DNA of 64,000 nt from Sphingomonas sp. (GCA_017304655.1 JAFKLY010000007.1:1-64000); one strand, 5' to 3'. Shown: positions 1-9,060, numbered from the stretch's first letter. Numbers and translations: made by a program. Notes: generated by a model not told the origin, from the letters alone.

Positions 1-159
1 TTCTGCCCCACCGGCGGCATCTCCGCAGACACCGCGCCCGACTGGCTTGCCCAGCCGTTCATCGGCTGCGTCGGCGGAAGCTGGGTGGTCCCCAAAGGGC
101 CGCTCGACCCCCACAAGGTCGAACAACTCGCCACAGAAGCCGCAGCACTGCCGCGATAA
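1..159 (+). CDS. eda: KDPG aldolase, C-terminal end (truncated by window edge)
   Basis: The window opens inside a reading frame that ends at a TAA. Its 52 residues contain FCPTGG followed by GCVGGSWVVP, the phosphate-binding end of 2-dehydro-3-deoxy-6-phosphogluconate aldolase. This enzyme splits KDPG to pyruvate and glyceraldehyde 3-phosphate in the Entner-Doudoroff pathway, the usual glucose route in sphingomonads. The catalytic lysine lies upstream, outside the window. Related aldolases such as KDPGal aldolase share this motif, so the exact substrate is inferred. Confidence 0.85.
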   Translation, partial: FCPTGGISADTAPDWLAQPFIGCVGGSWVVPKGPLDPHKVEQLATEAAALPR

Positions 160-166
160 GCCCCGA

Positions 167-1000
167 TCAGGCCAGTCCGTCTGCCCGCAGCTTGAGGCCC
201 GCCGTGAACAGCGGCGTCGTCACTTTCTCGAACTGGCCCGGCGTCAGGCCGAAGAAGTGGCGAAACTCGCGGTTGAGGTGGCTCTGATCGAAATAGCGCA
301 GGGCCGCGAGCTGATCCGCGCTGGGATCGCCAAAGCCGCGCATCGCCTGCGCCATGTCGAGGAAACGGCTGCGGCGCAGGATCACCTTGGGGCTGTGACC
401 GAAGGTGGCATAGCAGTGCCGCTCCAGTTGCCGCACGGAGAGGCCCACCCGGCGCGCCGCATCGGCGACCTGGATCGTGCTGTCATGCCGGGCGATATCC
501 TCGAACAGCGCCATGGCCTGCGACGGGGGCGGGCCGTCCAGCGCAGCAAGCCGGCGGCGCAGGACCCGCTCGATCGCCTCGACCACAGCCGCGTCATCCG
601 CCGCGCCCGCCACATCGTCGAGCAACTGGCGCCCGAGATCGCCCCAAGAGCGATCCAGCGGCACGGCACCGTCGGCAATCTCACGCGCGGAGTCCTCGAA
701 CAGCCCGGCCCAGCCGCACGGCCGCAGCGCGACGCCCACCACCAGAAACGGCCCGCGCACCCGCACGCGCCAGGGAATGCCATTCGGCCCCATGAGCGGA
801 ATCCGTCCGAAATTGGACCATTGCCCGTCCGCCGTTTCCGCCGCCCAGTCCCCCTCCAGCAGGATGCGGATCATCGCCGTTTCGGACATCAGCTTGTCGA
901 TCAGCACGAAATCGTCCGGCAAGCGCGCGTCGAAGACATAATGCCGCCGGACGTAAGCCGCGAGATCGTCCGAAGGCGCATAGCTGCGAGACAGAAGCAA
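167..1000 (-). CDS. AraC family transcriptional regulator
   Basis: The last ~100 residues carry the double helix-turn-helix of AraC regulators, with VADAARRVGLSVRQLERH for the first helix pair and the family signature around FDQSHLNREFRHFFGLTPGQF. The N-terminal ~150 residues are an effector-binding-like region of unassigned ligand. The frame stays open to 1189, but that extension runs through a dispersed intergenic repeat (1134-1206). A TTG at 1000 preceded by GGGAG about 8 nt upstream gives a normal 277-residue protein and is preferred. The gene is convergent with eda, and no target can be named. Confidence 0.8.
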   Translation of the reverse strand: MLLSRSYAPSDDLAAYVRRHYVFDARLPDDFVLIDKLMSETAMIRILLEGDWAAETADGQWSNFGRIPLMGPNGIPWRVRVRGPFLVVGVALRPCGWAGLFEDSAREIADGAVPLDRSWGDLGRQLLDDVAGAADDAAVVEAIERVLRRRLAALDGPPPSQAMALFEDIARHDSTIQVADAARRVGLSVRQLERHCYATFGHSPKVILRRSRFLDMAQAMRGFGDPSADQLAALRYFDQSHLNREFRHFFGLTPGQFEKVTTPLFTAGLKLRADGLA

Positions 1001-1133
1001 ACCGCGCCACTCCCTGCTGATCGATAAGGCCGGGTTTACTATCTTGCACCCCGCTCCCGCGCGGGCAAGGCTCTGCGCGCCGGAAACAGGAAACAGGCGC
1101 GCGGCAAGGCGGTTCACGGGCGGGGCGCGGCGC

Positions 1134-1206
1134 CCATCCAACAGCGCGCCGGGCGCCGGAAGTTCACAAAGTTCACGACACGGGGGCATGAACTTCCGCT
1201 TCCCTG
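1134..1206. repeat. Dispersed 73-bp repeat with internal palindrome, copy 1
   Basis: This 73-bp stretch matches 25580-25652 at 68 of 73 positions without gaps. It contains inverted arms GGAAGTTCA and TGAACTTCC around a loop with GTTCACGACACGGGGG. It lies just upstream of the preferred start of the AraC gene. The similarity continues more weakly towards ~1270. Function unknown. Confidence 0.8.
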
Positions 1207-1402
1207 ACCTTTCGCGGACCGCCGGCGAGATGGCCGCCAGCGCCTGCCCCGCGCAGCCTGCGCTGCCGGGCGGGTGGAGATCGCCATCAAAAAGAGCCGC
1301 ATGTCACTCGCTCCTGTCAGCTATGGATGCAAAGGGCGTGCATCCGTGCTGCCATGGCGGACGGGGTGTAGGACAGAGGGAAGGTGAGGTGCGTGGGAAG
1401 CA

Positions 1403-1470
1403 TCCCTCCTCTTCAGAGTAGGGGCAAGGGGTGGTGGGCGATGCGCAACATAGTGCGCGAAGCGCTTGTC
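1403..1470. repeat. Partial copy of CCCCTCCTCT palindromic repeat
   Basis: Contains TCCCTCCTCTTCAGAG, then GGGGTGGTGGGCGATGCGCAA, matching the left half of the full elements at 3149-3255 and 20382-20494. The right terminal palindrome is missing. It marks the left edge of the AT-richer patch with the DUF3800 gene. Confidence 0.65.
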
Positions 1471-1823
1471 AGTAACTTCGACTAGCTGAACTCGATTTCC
1501 GCTACCTGCAACGAAAGGAGGCAGCTTCCAAAGATACGGATGCTTTGTTCAAGCGTTGAATGACGTCTTCAGCAATCACCTAGCTTATACGCAACCTGTT
1601 TACGCACAGGGACGTGAAAGTGACTCAAGAACAATGAATTACATTTAACTTTTTGATTCACAACAAATAATATTGACTTTTAAATAATCTTGGTTCAAGT
1701 GTTCCAACGGTAGGCATCGCCGGAACCACTCTGCGCGCTCCGAGGAGAGAACGGAGCGCAGCTATGTTGACGACAGCCATCGCGAAGGTTGTCTAAAAGC
1801 GATATAGAACGCGGAGCCGGGGT
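1471..1823. other. AT-rich intergenic stretch without a recognisable gene
   Basis: No convincing ORF is present. Base composition drops clearly around 1600-1700, where several A/T runs occur. A hairpin with arms CTGCGC-CTCCG and CGGAGCGCAG lies near 1733-1761, downstream of the DUF3800 gene, but it has no T-run in either direction. Composition and position suggest acquired DNA. Confidence 0.5.
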
Positions 1824-2690
1824 CTACCATTTTACAAAGTCATACCCGTTGTGCGTGAAAATGATTTGCTGGTCAGCATTCAATTCGGCCTTCCAAGCTG
1901 GCGTTGGTTGAAGGGCAACCCCAAAGTCAGCTGCTGAGCCATTTTCCTTCGCCATTATCTTGGTAAGTGCCTTCGCCGGTTCAATGTCCCACACCCCCGG
2001 CCCAATCGTATTCGCCGCAGAATAGAATGCGCTGGCGACAATGTCAGCCAATTGTAGCCCAGGACGGCTCCAATGCGGATGGTGTTCCATAATGTCAGTG
2101 TCCAGAAGGTCAGTGATTATCTGACGCTTCGTCAGATAGAGCGATCCAGCCTTCTCCTGATGCCTCAGATAGAGTGTGTAGGCGTTGGTTTGGCTATATC
2201 GATGACCACCACGCCTCGAAAATTCGACCTTTATTTTCGTTGAAGATTCACCAAAATCCAACACCCTCCGCGCTTCACAAAAGCCAGTGACGCGCTCCAA
2301 AAGCAATCTGACGCACCAATTGTAAAACCATTCTTGCGAAGGAATTTTTTCGGCTCTCCGATTAACATGTTTACGCATGTTCTTTTTGTTTGAGCAGATA
2401 GCAAATGCTCTAATAGGAAAAGATGCCAACTTCGTTGCAGCTGCCAACCGACGCGTCGGTGATAGGTTCCTAAAGTGAATCGGCCCACTGCGATCTAAGC
2501 CAAGATCGGCCCTGATGTCGGCCAGCCATTGTGGAAGTTCATTTTCCCATTTTGCTCGCATTACAACTGCGCTAAGAATGAGCCACTCCGTTCCGCCGTT
2601 GTCATCTATCGGCCTAACCTTGGATAAATGAGGATCACCAGCCTCGTCAATAAATGCGATGTAGCCATATTCAATTGGATTTGAAGTCAT
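1824..2690 (-). CDS. DUF3800 domain-containing protein
   Basis: The protein has the DUF3800 layout: an N-terminal FIDEAGDPH (residues ~14-22), a central GPIHFRNL, and a C-terminal LQLADIVASAFY. These acidic and polar residues line the putative RNase H-like site of this family. The family is often found in mobile or defence-associated DNA, but no activity can be assigned here. The ATG at 2690 gives 288 residues; a TTG at 2717 would add nine. Neither has a strong ribosome-binding site. Codon use is AT-richer than in neighbouring genes, and the gene stands alone between palindromic repeats, which suggests horizontal transfer. Confidence 0.75.
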   Translation of the reverse strand: MTSNPIEYGYIAFIDEAGDPHLSKVRPIDDNGGTEWLILSAVVMRAKWENELPQWLADIRADLGLDRSGPIHFRNLSPTRRLAAATKLASFPIRAFAICSNKKNMRKHVNRRAEKIPSQEWFYNWCVRLLLERVTGFCEARRVLDFGESSTKIKVEFSRRGGHRYSQTNAYTLYLRHQEKAGSLYLTKRQIITDLLDTDIMEHHPHWSRPGLQLADIVASAFYSAANTIGPGVWDIEPAKALTKIMAKENGSAADFGVALQPTPAWKAELNADQQIIFTHNGYDFVKW

Positions 2691-2838
2691 GACTATAGAT
2701 AGAACATATAAATCCAATTCGAGTCAAACTGAACAATTTAAGATCCAATCGCACACTTGAATACGACGATGATGGAGTGCGCCGGATAGAACTCCTAGGA
2801 AAAGTAGCTCAGCCGAAATCAGCTTCGGCGTTGCCGGA

Positions 2839-2964
2839 ATGGAGCTCTCGCTGGCGTGGTTTGTCGGCGCGGACACGCCACTGGCGATGCTCTGCTATGC
2901 CTCGATCAAAGAGCGGTTGAAGAACGTGGCGAGACACAAGGACGAGCTGGATAAGCCAGAATGA
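2839..2964 (+). CDS. Small hypothetical ORF or gene remnant (41 aa)
   Basis: An ATG opens 41 codons (MELSLAWFVGAD... ending HKDELDKPE). The same frame is open from 2773 without a start, so it may be the tail of a decayed gene. It has a hydrophobic N-terminal half and a charged C-terminal half. Its stop overlaps the ATG of the next small ORF as ATGA, as in translationally coupled genes. No family recognised. Confidence 0.35.
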   Translation: MELSLAWFVGADTPLAMLCYASIKERLKNVARHKDELDKPE

Positions 2965-3125
2965 AGAAACTTTTGCCCGCCATCCTTGGGCCGATCCTCA
3001 CATACCTGATCGTGATCCGTTTCGGATGGACCGGGCTTCTGATCTCGCTACCGTTCTTCTTTGCTGTCCCAATGATCTTTCATTGGGCGATGGAAAAGTG
3101 GAGACGGAAAGACTCGCTCAAGTGA
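2961..3125 (+). CDS. Small two-helix membrane protein (54 aa)
   Basis: The ATG overlaps the preceding stop (ATGA) and opens 54 codons. The product starts MKKLLPAILGPILTYL, has two hydrophobic segments (about residues 4-19 and 22-41) and ends with a basic tail (EKWRRKDSLK). It looks like a small inner-membrane protein. No family recognised. It lies between the DUF3800 gene and a palindromic repeat. Confidence 0.45.
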   Translation: MKKLLPAILGPILTYLIVIRFGWTGLLISLPFFFAVPMIFHWAMEKWRRKDSLK

Positions 3126-3148
3126 GCGGTTTGTAAAGCATACAAATG

Positions 3149-3255
3149 CCTCTTCAGAGGAGGGGCCAGGAAGTAGGCGATGCGCAGCATCGAGCGCGGA
3201 GAGCTTGTCGGCAGCGTTATCGCACCACCCCAACCCCTCCTCTGAAGAGGAGGGG
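3149..3255. repeat. CCCCTCCTCT palindromic element, full copy
   Basis: The element ends in CCTCTTCAGAGGAGGGG (left) and a perfect 22-bp palindrome with arms CCCCTCCTCT and AGAGGAGGGG (3234-3255, right). Between them lie GGCGATGCGCAGCATCG and GCACCACCCCAA. The same organisation occurs at 20382-20494. It sits in the gap before a convergent gene and may act as a bidirectional terminator or a REP-like mobile element. Confidence 0.8.
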
Positions 3256-3281
3256 CTAGCACGTGGGGACCCCACTCGCCC

Positions 3282-3755
3282 CTAATCAAGCGCCCCCCAG
3301 AGATTGCGCGCCGCTACATAGCCGCGCTGCCGGTTCACCTCGAACGCGCACCAGCCATTGGCGCAGCCGCTCAGGCGGCCGACGACGCCGGGTTCCAGCC
3401 GGAAGAGCAGGCGCGCGCTGGCGGAGGGGCCATTGCGCATCTGCGCGATGCCGCCTTTCACGATCGCGGTCGGCTCATCCTTGAGCAGGCGGACGTGCAT
3501 CCAGCCCTGCGTGCCGTCCGGGTCCTCGATCTTGCGCCAGTTGGAATAGACCTCGACCACCTTCACCGGCAGATCGCGGCGGCGATAGACCCAGCTGGCC
3601 GGATAATCGAGGCTGGGGCCGACGCGCATGCGCGCATCGCCCTTGGCCAGCGAGGCCCAATAGGGGACCTGCTTGGTGCTCTGGGCGACGGCATCCCCTG
3701 CGAACAGGGCCGCCATCGCCATGAAACCGACCAGAAGCGTCGAGCGCTGCGTCAT
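3282..3755 (-). CDS. Exported SH3 domain-containing protein
   Basis: The 157-residue product has a signal peptide (LLVGFMAMAALFAGDAVAQ) and two bacterial SH3-like repeats: MRVGPSLDYPASWVYRR with LPVKVVEVYSNWRKIED and GWMHVRLL, then MRNGPSASARLLFRLEPGVV ending GWCAFEV and GYVAARNLWG. Such proteins are periplasmic and often bind cell-wall peptides or partner proteins. The ATG at 3755 is chosen because GAAGGGAGACAT precedes it; a longer frame to 4775 is only the shadow of the opposite gene. It is divergent from the dehydrogenase at 3894. Confidence 0.8.
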   Translation of the reverse strand: MTQRSTLLVGFMAMAALFAGDAVAQSTKQVPYWASLAKGDARMRVGPSLDYPASWVYRRRDLPVKVVEVYSNWRKIEDPDGTQGWMHVRLLKDEPTAIVKGGIAQMRNGPSASARLLFRLEPGVVGRLSGCANGWCAFEVNRQRGYVAARNLWGALD

Positions 3756-3893
3756 ATGTCTCCCTTCCATGATGCTGCGGACGCTGACCGGGGCGCTTCT
3801 GCCATGGCTTCCGGCGGGCATCAACCGGCACGATGAGCGTCCGCGCGCAAATCCCGCTTGACCTTGCCCGGCCTGACGGAGCATGCGCGGCCC

Positions 3894-4892
3894 ATGTCGA
3901 GGCGTCCCCGGCCTGCCCTGCCCCGTGTCATCGTCACCCGGCGACTGCCGCAGGCGGTGGAAAACCGTATGGCCGAGCTGTTCGACGCCACGTTCAACAC
4001 CGATGACCATCCGATGAGCCGGGACGAGCTGCGCGACGCCATGCGCTCGTGCGACGTGCTGGTGCCGACCGTGACGGACGATCTCGACCCCGAGCTGATC
4101 CTGGAGGCGGGCGAGCGGCTGCAGCTTCTCGCCAATTATGGCGCGGGTGTGAACCACATCGCGCTGCAGGCCGCGCGGGCGAAGAACATCATCGTCACCA
4201 ATACGCCCGGCGTGCTGACCGAGGACACGGCCGACATGACCATGGCGCTCATCGTCTCCGTGCCGCGCCGGCTGGCCGAGGGCGAGAAGCTGGTGCGATC
4301 CGGCGCGTGGACCGGCTGGAGCCCGAGCAACATGCTGGGCCACCGCATCGGCGGCAAAGCGCTCGGCATCGTGGGCATGGGCCGCATCGGCCAGGCGGTG
4401 GCGATGCGCGCGCGCGCCTTCGGCCTCTCGATCCATTATCACAACCGCCACCGCCTGCCCGAAGTGCTGGAAGCGCAGCTTGCGGCGACATGGCATGCCG
4501 ATCTCGACGAGATGCTGGCGAAGATCGACATCCTCACCATCCACACGCCGCGCAATGCGGAGAGCGAGAACCTGATCGACCGGCGCCGCATCGGCCTGCT
4601 GCGCCCGCACGTCTATCTGATCAACGCCTCGCGCGGCGGCATCGTGGACGAGGAAGCGCTGGTCGAGGCGCTGGAAGAGGGGCGGCTGGCCGGTGCCGGG
4701 CTGGACGTCTGGAAATTCGAGCCACGCATCGATCCCCGGCTGCTCGCGCTGCCCAATGTCGTGATGACGCCGCATATGGGATCAGCGACGTTTGAGGGCC
4801 GCATCGCGACGGGCGAACGGGTGATTGCCAATATCCGCATGTGGGTGGGCGGGGATCGCCCGCCGGACCAGATACTCGAAGGCTGGGTGTAA
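3894..4892 (+). CDS. D-isomer-specific 2-hydroxyacid dehydrogenase (glyoxylate reductase-like)
   Basis: The NAD(P)-binding motif GIVGMGRIGQAVAMRARAFG lies near residue 150. The catalytic triad of the family is visible: Arg in NASRGG, Glu in the DVWKFEP segment, and His in TPHMGSAT. NYGAGVNHI is the usual substrate-loop motif. These enzymes reduce glyoxylate, hydroxypyruvate or related 2-oxoacids in the cytoplasm. The 332-residue length is normal. The ATG at 3894 is preferred to the upstream TTG at 3858, because the extra residues are not family-like. Substrate is inferred only. Confidence 0.85.
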   Translation: MSRRPRPALPRVIVTRRLPQAVENRMAELFDATFNTDDHPMSRDELRDAMRSCDVLVPTVTDDLDPELILEAGERLQLLANYGAGVNHIALQAARAKNIIVTNTPGVLTEDTADMTMALIVSVPRRLAEGEKLVRSGAWTGWSPSNMLGHRIGGKALGIVGMGRIGQAVAMRARAFGLSIHYHNRHRLPEVLEAQLAATWHADLDEMLAKIDILTIHTPRNAESENLIDRRRIGLLRPHVYLINASRGGIVDEEALVEALEEGRLAGAGLDVWKFEPRIDPRLLALPNVVMTPHMGSATFEGRIATGERVIANIRMWVGGDRPPDQILEGWV

Positions 4893-4952
4893 CCAGCGAC
4901 AAGGGACCGAACCCGATCAAGGGGCGGCCCGATAATTGGGGGAGCGAGAGGA

Positions 4953-6257
4953 ATGATGCACCGGACGATCGGGGCCGCGACGCGGGCCGCGGCCATGGCT
5001 GGCATGATGCTGGCGGCAGCGCCGGCCTGGGCGCAGGACGCACAGCCGGACACCGGCGACACGGCCTGGATCCTCACCGCCTCGGCGCTCGTCCTGCTCA
5101 TGACCCTGCCCGGCCTCGCGCTGTTCTATGCCGGTCTCGTCCGCGCGCGCAATGTGCTCTCCGTCTTCATGCAGTGCTTCGCCATTGCCGCCGTCGCCTC
5201 GCTGCTCTGGGCCATTGTCGGCTACAGCCTTTCCTTCGGCCCCGGCGGCTCGTGGATCGGCGGCCTTGCCAACGCCGGCCTCGCCCATCTGGCAGACGTG
5301 CGCGAGGGCACGAGCCTCTCCGAGCCGACCTTCGCGCTGTTCCAGATGACTTTCGCGATCATCACGCCCGCGCTCATCGTCGGCGCCTTTGCCGAGCGCG
5401 TGCGGTTCGGCTGGCTGTTGCCGTTCATGGCGCTCTGGTCGCTGGTCGTCTATTATCCGTCCGCGCGCTGGGTGTGGGGCGGCGGCTGGCTCGCAGAGCT
5501 GGGCACGCTGGATTATGCCGGCGGCATCGTCGTCCACACCACGGCCGGCATTTCCGCGCTCGTGCTGGCGCTGTTGATCGGCAAGCGGCAGGGCTTCGGC
5601 CAGACGCTCATCCTGCCGCACAGCCCCACGCTGACGCTGATCGGCGCCGGCCTGCTGTGGGTTGGCTGGTTCGGCTTCAATGGGGGCTCGGCGCTTGGCG
5701 CCTCTACCGATGCGGCGCTCGCCATTCTCAATACGCATCTGGCGGCCTCCGCCGCCGCGCTCTGCTGGATCGGCCTAGAGCGGATCAAGCTGGGCAAGCC
5801 GACCACGGTCGGCCTCGCCACCGGCGCCATCGCCGGCCTCGCGACCGTGACACCGGCCGCCGGGCAGATCTGCGCGCTGGGCGCCATCGGCCTGGGCGCG
5901 CTGGCGGGTCTGGTCTGCTTCTATGCCGTCCAGCTCGTGCGCAATCGCCTCGGCATCGACGATTCACTGGATGTGTTCGCCGTCCATGGCGTGGGCGGCA
6001 TGCTCGGCTCGATCCTGCTCGCGCCGCTGGCCACCACGGCGCTCGGCGGTGTCGGCTATGCCGAGGATGGCGGCGCGATCCCCCAGCTCGTCGCGCAGCT
6101 TGTCGGCGTCGGCGCCGTCGCGCTCTGGTCGGCGATCTGGACGGTCGTCCTCGCCATGCTCGTCTCGGTCTTCCTGCCCATGCGCGTCAGCGGTGATGCG
6201 GAGCGCGAGGGGCTGGACCTGGCCAGCCACGCCGAGCGCGGCTGGGAACTGGACTGA
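4953..6257 (+). CDS. amtB: Ammonium transporter
   Basis: The 434-residue protein has a signal peptide (ending AAPAWAQ) and then eleven or so membrane helices, as in bacterial Amt proteins. Family motifs are GLALFYAGLVRARN in the first helix, FAERVRF, the central GGIVVHTTAGISALV, and DDSLDVFAVHGVGGMLGSIL, with the pore histidines HTT and HGVGG. It conducts ammonia/ammonium across the inner membrane. A strong GGGGGAGCGAGAGGA precedes the start. No glnK (PII) gene lies directly next to it, unlike the common arrangement. Confidence 0.93.
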   Translation: MMHRTIGAATRAAAMAGMMLAAAPAWAQDAQPDTGDTAWILTASALVLLMTLPGLALFYAGLVRARNVLSVFMQCFAIAAVASLLWAIVGYSLSFGPGGSWIGGLANAGLAHLADVREGTSLSEPTFALFQMTFAIITPALIVGAFAERVRFGWLLPFMALWSLVVYYPSARWVWGGGWLAELGTLDYAGGIVVHTTAGISALVLALLIGKRQGFGQTLILPHSPTLTLIGAGLLWVGWFGFNGGSALGASTDAALAILNTHLAASAAALCWIGLERIKLGKPTTVGLATGAIAGLATVTPAAGQICALGAIGLGALAGLVCFYAVQLVRNRLGIDDSLDVFAVHGVGGMLGSILLAPLATTALGGVGYAEDGGAIPQLVAQLVGVGAVALWSAIWTVVLAMLVSVFLPMRVSGDAEREGLDLASHAERGWELD

Positions 6258-6540
6258 GGCGGACGCGCCTCCCGCGCGGGGCGCCCGATCGAACAGCAGC
6301 CTGCCAGACTGATGGCGGGACGTCTTTTCGTCGCGCGCAGCGGCCGCCGTCGCGCGCGCCGACTTGCCACACATTGACCCCGGACCACATCAGACATTTT
6401 CTGGCAACTCGACCTACCGTCTCAGGCAATCTTCCCTGCCCGTTTCAACCCATCAACACTGTCCGAAAAGGGCGAACACGCCCGTCGTTCACGTTTGAAG
6501 CCGCGCCGCATCACCGCGCGAGCCAGAGGGAGGAAGTGCC

Positions 6541-9060
6541 TTGAAGAGACTGATCTTGCTGTCGGCATCGGTTGCCGCGTTGGCTGCGTCGGCTGCCCCG
6601 GCATGGGCTCAGGCCGAGCAGACGGATGAGAAAGCGGGCATTCAGGACATCGTCGTCACAGCCACGCGCCAGGCGACGAACCTGCAGGATACGCCACTCG
6701 CCATCACCGCCGTCACATCGGAAACGCTGCAGGAGCGCGGTCTCAAGAGCACGGCGGACCTCTCCGCTGCGGTGCCGAACGCCACCTTCCGCCGCGTGCA
6801 GGGCGCGTTCGGCCCCGGCGTCTCCGCATTCATCCGCGGTATCGGGCAGTCGGATACCAGCCTCGGCTCGGAGCCGTCCGTCGCTTATTATGTCGATGAC
6901 ATCTATTATCCGCTGATCCTGGGGTCCAATTTCGACCTGCTCGACCTTGACCATATCGAGGTGCTGCGCGGGCCGCAGGGCACGCTCTTTGGCCGCAACG
7001 CCCTCGCCGGCGCGGTGAACATCGTCTCCAAGGCGCCCAGCCTCACCGAAACATCGGCCTATGTTCAGGCGACCATGGGCAGCTACAACCGCATGGACAT
7101 CCGCGCCGGCTTCAACGTGCCGCTCACGTCGACGCTGGGCCTCTCCGTCTCCGGCGTCTCGAAGAAGCGGGACGGCTACCAGCGGATGCTCGACTTCCGC
7201 TGCGACATGGAACGCAAGGGGACACCGGCACTCGCCGGAAGGCTGCCTTATTCGAGCGCAATCAACACGCAGGCCAGCAATTTCAAGGCTGACGACTGCA
7301 CCGTCGGCCGGCTGGGCGGCGAGGATGTGCGCGCGGTGCGCGGCAGCCTGCGCTGGGAGCCGGTGGACAATGTCTCGCTGACCCTGATTGGCGACTATAC
7401 GCGGGATCGCTCGGAAAATCCGGCCGACCAGGTCGTTGCGATCACCGGCCCCGGCGGCAACAATCTACAGGCCGCCGCAACCTATTTCGGCGTGGTCTAT
7501 GACAGCCGCTTCGTGACCGGCGACCCCTTCACCACCTATGCCACTTATTCCGATCCGGTCGGGGCCGGCGTGGTGGTGCCGGGGAGCACCTTCCATAATG
7601 GGCGGAGCAATCGTGGCGGGGCGGTGTTCAGCCCGGTCACCAGCCTCGACAATTGGGGCGTTTCCGGCAAGCTCGTCGTCGGCCTGACCGAGAGCATCGA
7701 TCTCACCGCGATCGTTGGCTATCGCAAGATGACCGAGGACCATGCCTTCGATATCGACGGATCGCCGCTCGTGCTGGAGCACACACTGCTCCACATCGGC
7801 GAGGACTACAAGAATGCCGAGCTGCGCCTCTCCGGCAAGTCGGACTTGATCGACTGGGTTGTCGGCGGCTTCTATTTCACCGGCGATGGCTTCACTCACG
7901 CAATCACCTATTCTCCGCAGAGCGGCTTCTACAAGATCCAGAACATCAAATATGACCCGACCAGCAAGGCGGTCTTCGCCAATGTCACCGTCAAGCCGCT
8001 GACCGGTCTCGGCATCACCCTGGGTGGCCGCTACTCCGACGATGCCAAGTCAGTCGACTTCACCAATGTGCTCGACACCAATCCGGTGCTTGACCTGACC
8101 AAGGGCGATACCGCTTTCAAGATCCGTCCGGCCGCAACCCGGTTCGACTGGAAGCTGGGCGTCGACTATCACTTCAACGATGACATCATGGTCTATGCCT
8201 CGGCATCGACCGGCGCGCGCTTGCCCGGTTACAATGCGCGTCCGCAGCAGCCCTCGCAGGTCGTCAGCTTCGGCAGCGAGGAAACGCTGGCGTACGAACT
8301 GGGCCTCAAGGCCGACCTGTTTGACCGGATGCTGCGCCTCAACATCGCGGGCTTCTATACCGACTATAAATCCCGCTACACGGGCGTCACCGGCGCTGAG
8401 CCCAATCTGATCCTGTCCGGCACCGGCGCGCCGGTCGCAGGCCCGTCCACCGTCATCCCGAACCCGGCCGGCGGCACCGGTGCGACCAGCTGCCGCGCCT
8501 ACACCGCTGCCGACGGGCCGCAGAACATCGCGGCCGGGATCGGCGTCACCTGCATTCCGCGCACTTATTATGTGAACACGCCCGGCAAGGTGAAGGGCTT
8601 CGAGGTAGAGGTGCAGCTGCGCCCGGCAGAGGGTTTGCTGATCAACGGCGCAGTCGGCTTCGCCCATTTCGACTCGCCCGACCTCAAGATCGCGACCCGT
8701 GCCAATGATCGTCTGGCCGGCCTGCCGGAGTGGAACGGCACCATCGGTATCCAGTACACCGCGCGGGCAGAAGCCCTGGACGGCACGATCACGCCGCGTC
8801 TCGACTGGTTCTACACCGGCGACATCGCCATGAGCACGGCGCGAAATACCTACAATCAGGCCGCCTATTCCCTGTTCAACGGCCGCATCACCTACAATAA
8901 CGAGACGCTCAAGGCCTCGCTGTCGCTGGGTGTCACCAACCTGTTCAACAAGCGTTATTACTACAACTACTTCGTCTATCAGGACATCGGCTTCCCGAAC
9001 GCGAATGGCCAGCCGGGCCGGCCACGCGAATGGTTCGTGGAGCTGACCAAGAAGTTCTGA
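6541..9060 (+). CDS. TonB-dependent receptor
   Basis: The 839-residue outer-membrane receptor starts at a TTG preceded by GAGGGAGGAAG. It has a signal peptide (ASAAPAWAQ), a TonB box-like IVVTATR, a plug domain with TPLAITAV and EVLRGPQGTLFGRNALAGAV, and a long beta-barrel ending in the terminal Phe motif (VELTKKF). It imports an unknown substrate using TonB-ExbBD energy. Receptors of this sphingomonad group are often tied to plant or aromatic compounds, but nothing here fixes the ligand. A good intrinsic terminator follows at 9087. Confidence 0.93.
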   Translation: MKRLILLSASVAALAASAAPAWAQAEQTDEKAGIQDIVVTATRQATNLQDTPLAITAVTSETLQERGLKSTADLSAAVPNATFRRVQGAFGPGVSAFIRGIGQSDTSLGSEPSVAYYVDDIYYPLILGSNFDLLDLDHIEVLRGPQGTLFGRNALAGAVNIVSKAPSLTETSAYVQATMGSYNRMDIRAGFNVPLTSTLGLSVSGVSKKRDGYQRMLDFRCDMERKGTPALAGRLPYSSAINTQASNFKADDCTVGRLGGEDVRAVRGSLRWEPVDNVSLTLIGDYTRDRSENPADQVVAITGPGGNNLQAAATYFGVVYDSRFVTGDPFTTYATYSDPVGAGVVVPGSTFHNGRSNRGGAVFSPVTSLDNWGVSGKLVVGLTESIDLTAIVGYRKMTEDHAFDIDGSPLVLEHTLLHIGEDYKNAELRLSGKSDLIDWVVGGFYFTGDGFTHAITYSPQSGFYKIQNIKYDPTSKAVFANVTVKPLTGLGITLGGRYSDDAKSVDFTNVLDTNPVLDLTKGDTAFKIRPAATRFDWKLGVDYHFNDDIMVYASASTGARLPGYNARPQQPSQVVSFGSEETLAYELGLKADLFDRMLRLNIAGFYTDYKSRYTGVTGAEPNLILSGTGAPVAGPSTVIPNPAGGTGATSCRAYTAADGPQNIAAGIGVTCIPRTYYVNTPGKVKGFEVEVQLRPAEGLLINGAVGFAHFDSPDLKIATRANDRLAGLPEWNGTIGIQYTARAEALDGTITPRLDWFYTGDIAMSTARNTYNQAAYSLFNGRITYNNETLKASLSLGVTNLFNKRYYYNYFVYQDIGFPNANGQPGRPREWFVELTKKF

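Noticed and set aside
1114..1302. Small minus-strand ORF with VVNFVNF, also seen in frame at ~25.6 kb
   Set aside because: Explained by the 73-bp repeat; differences between copies change amino acids, and the second copy has no matching start or stop.
3756..4775. N-terminal extension of the SH3 protein to 497 residues
   Set aside because: The extra part is antisense to the dehydrogenase gene; the ATG at 3755 has a good ribosome-binding site and signal peptide.
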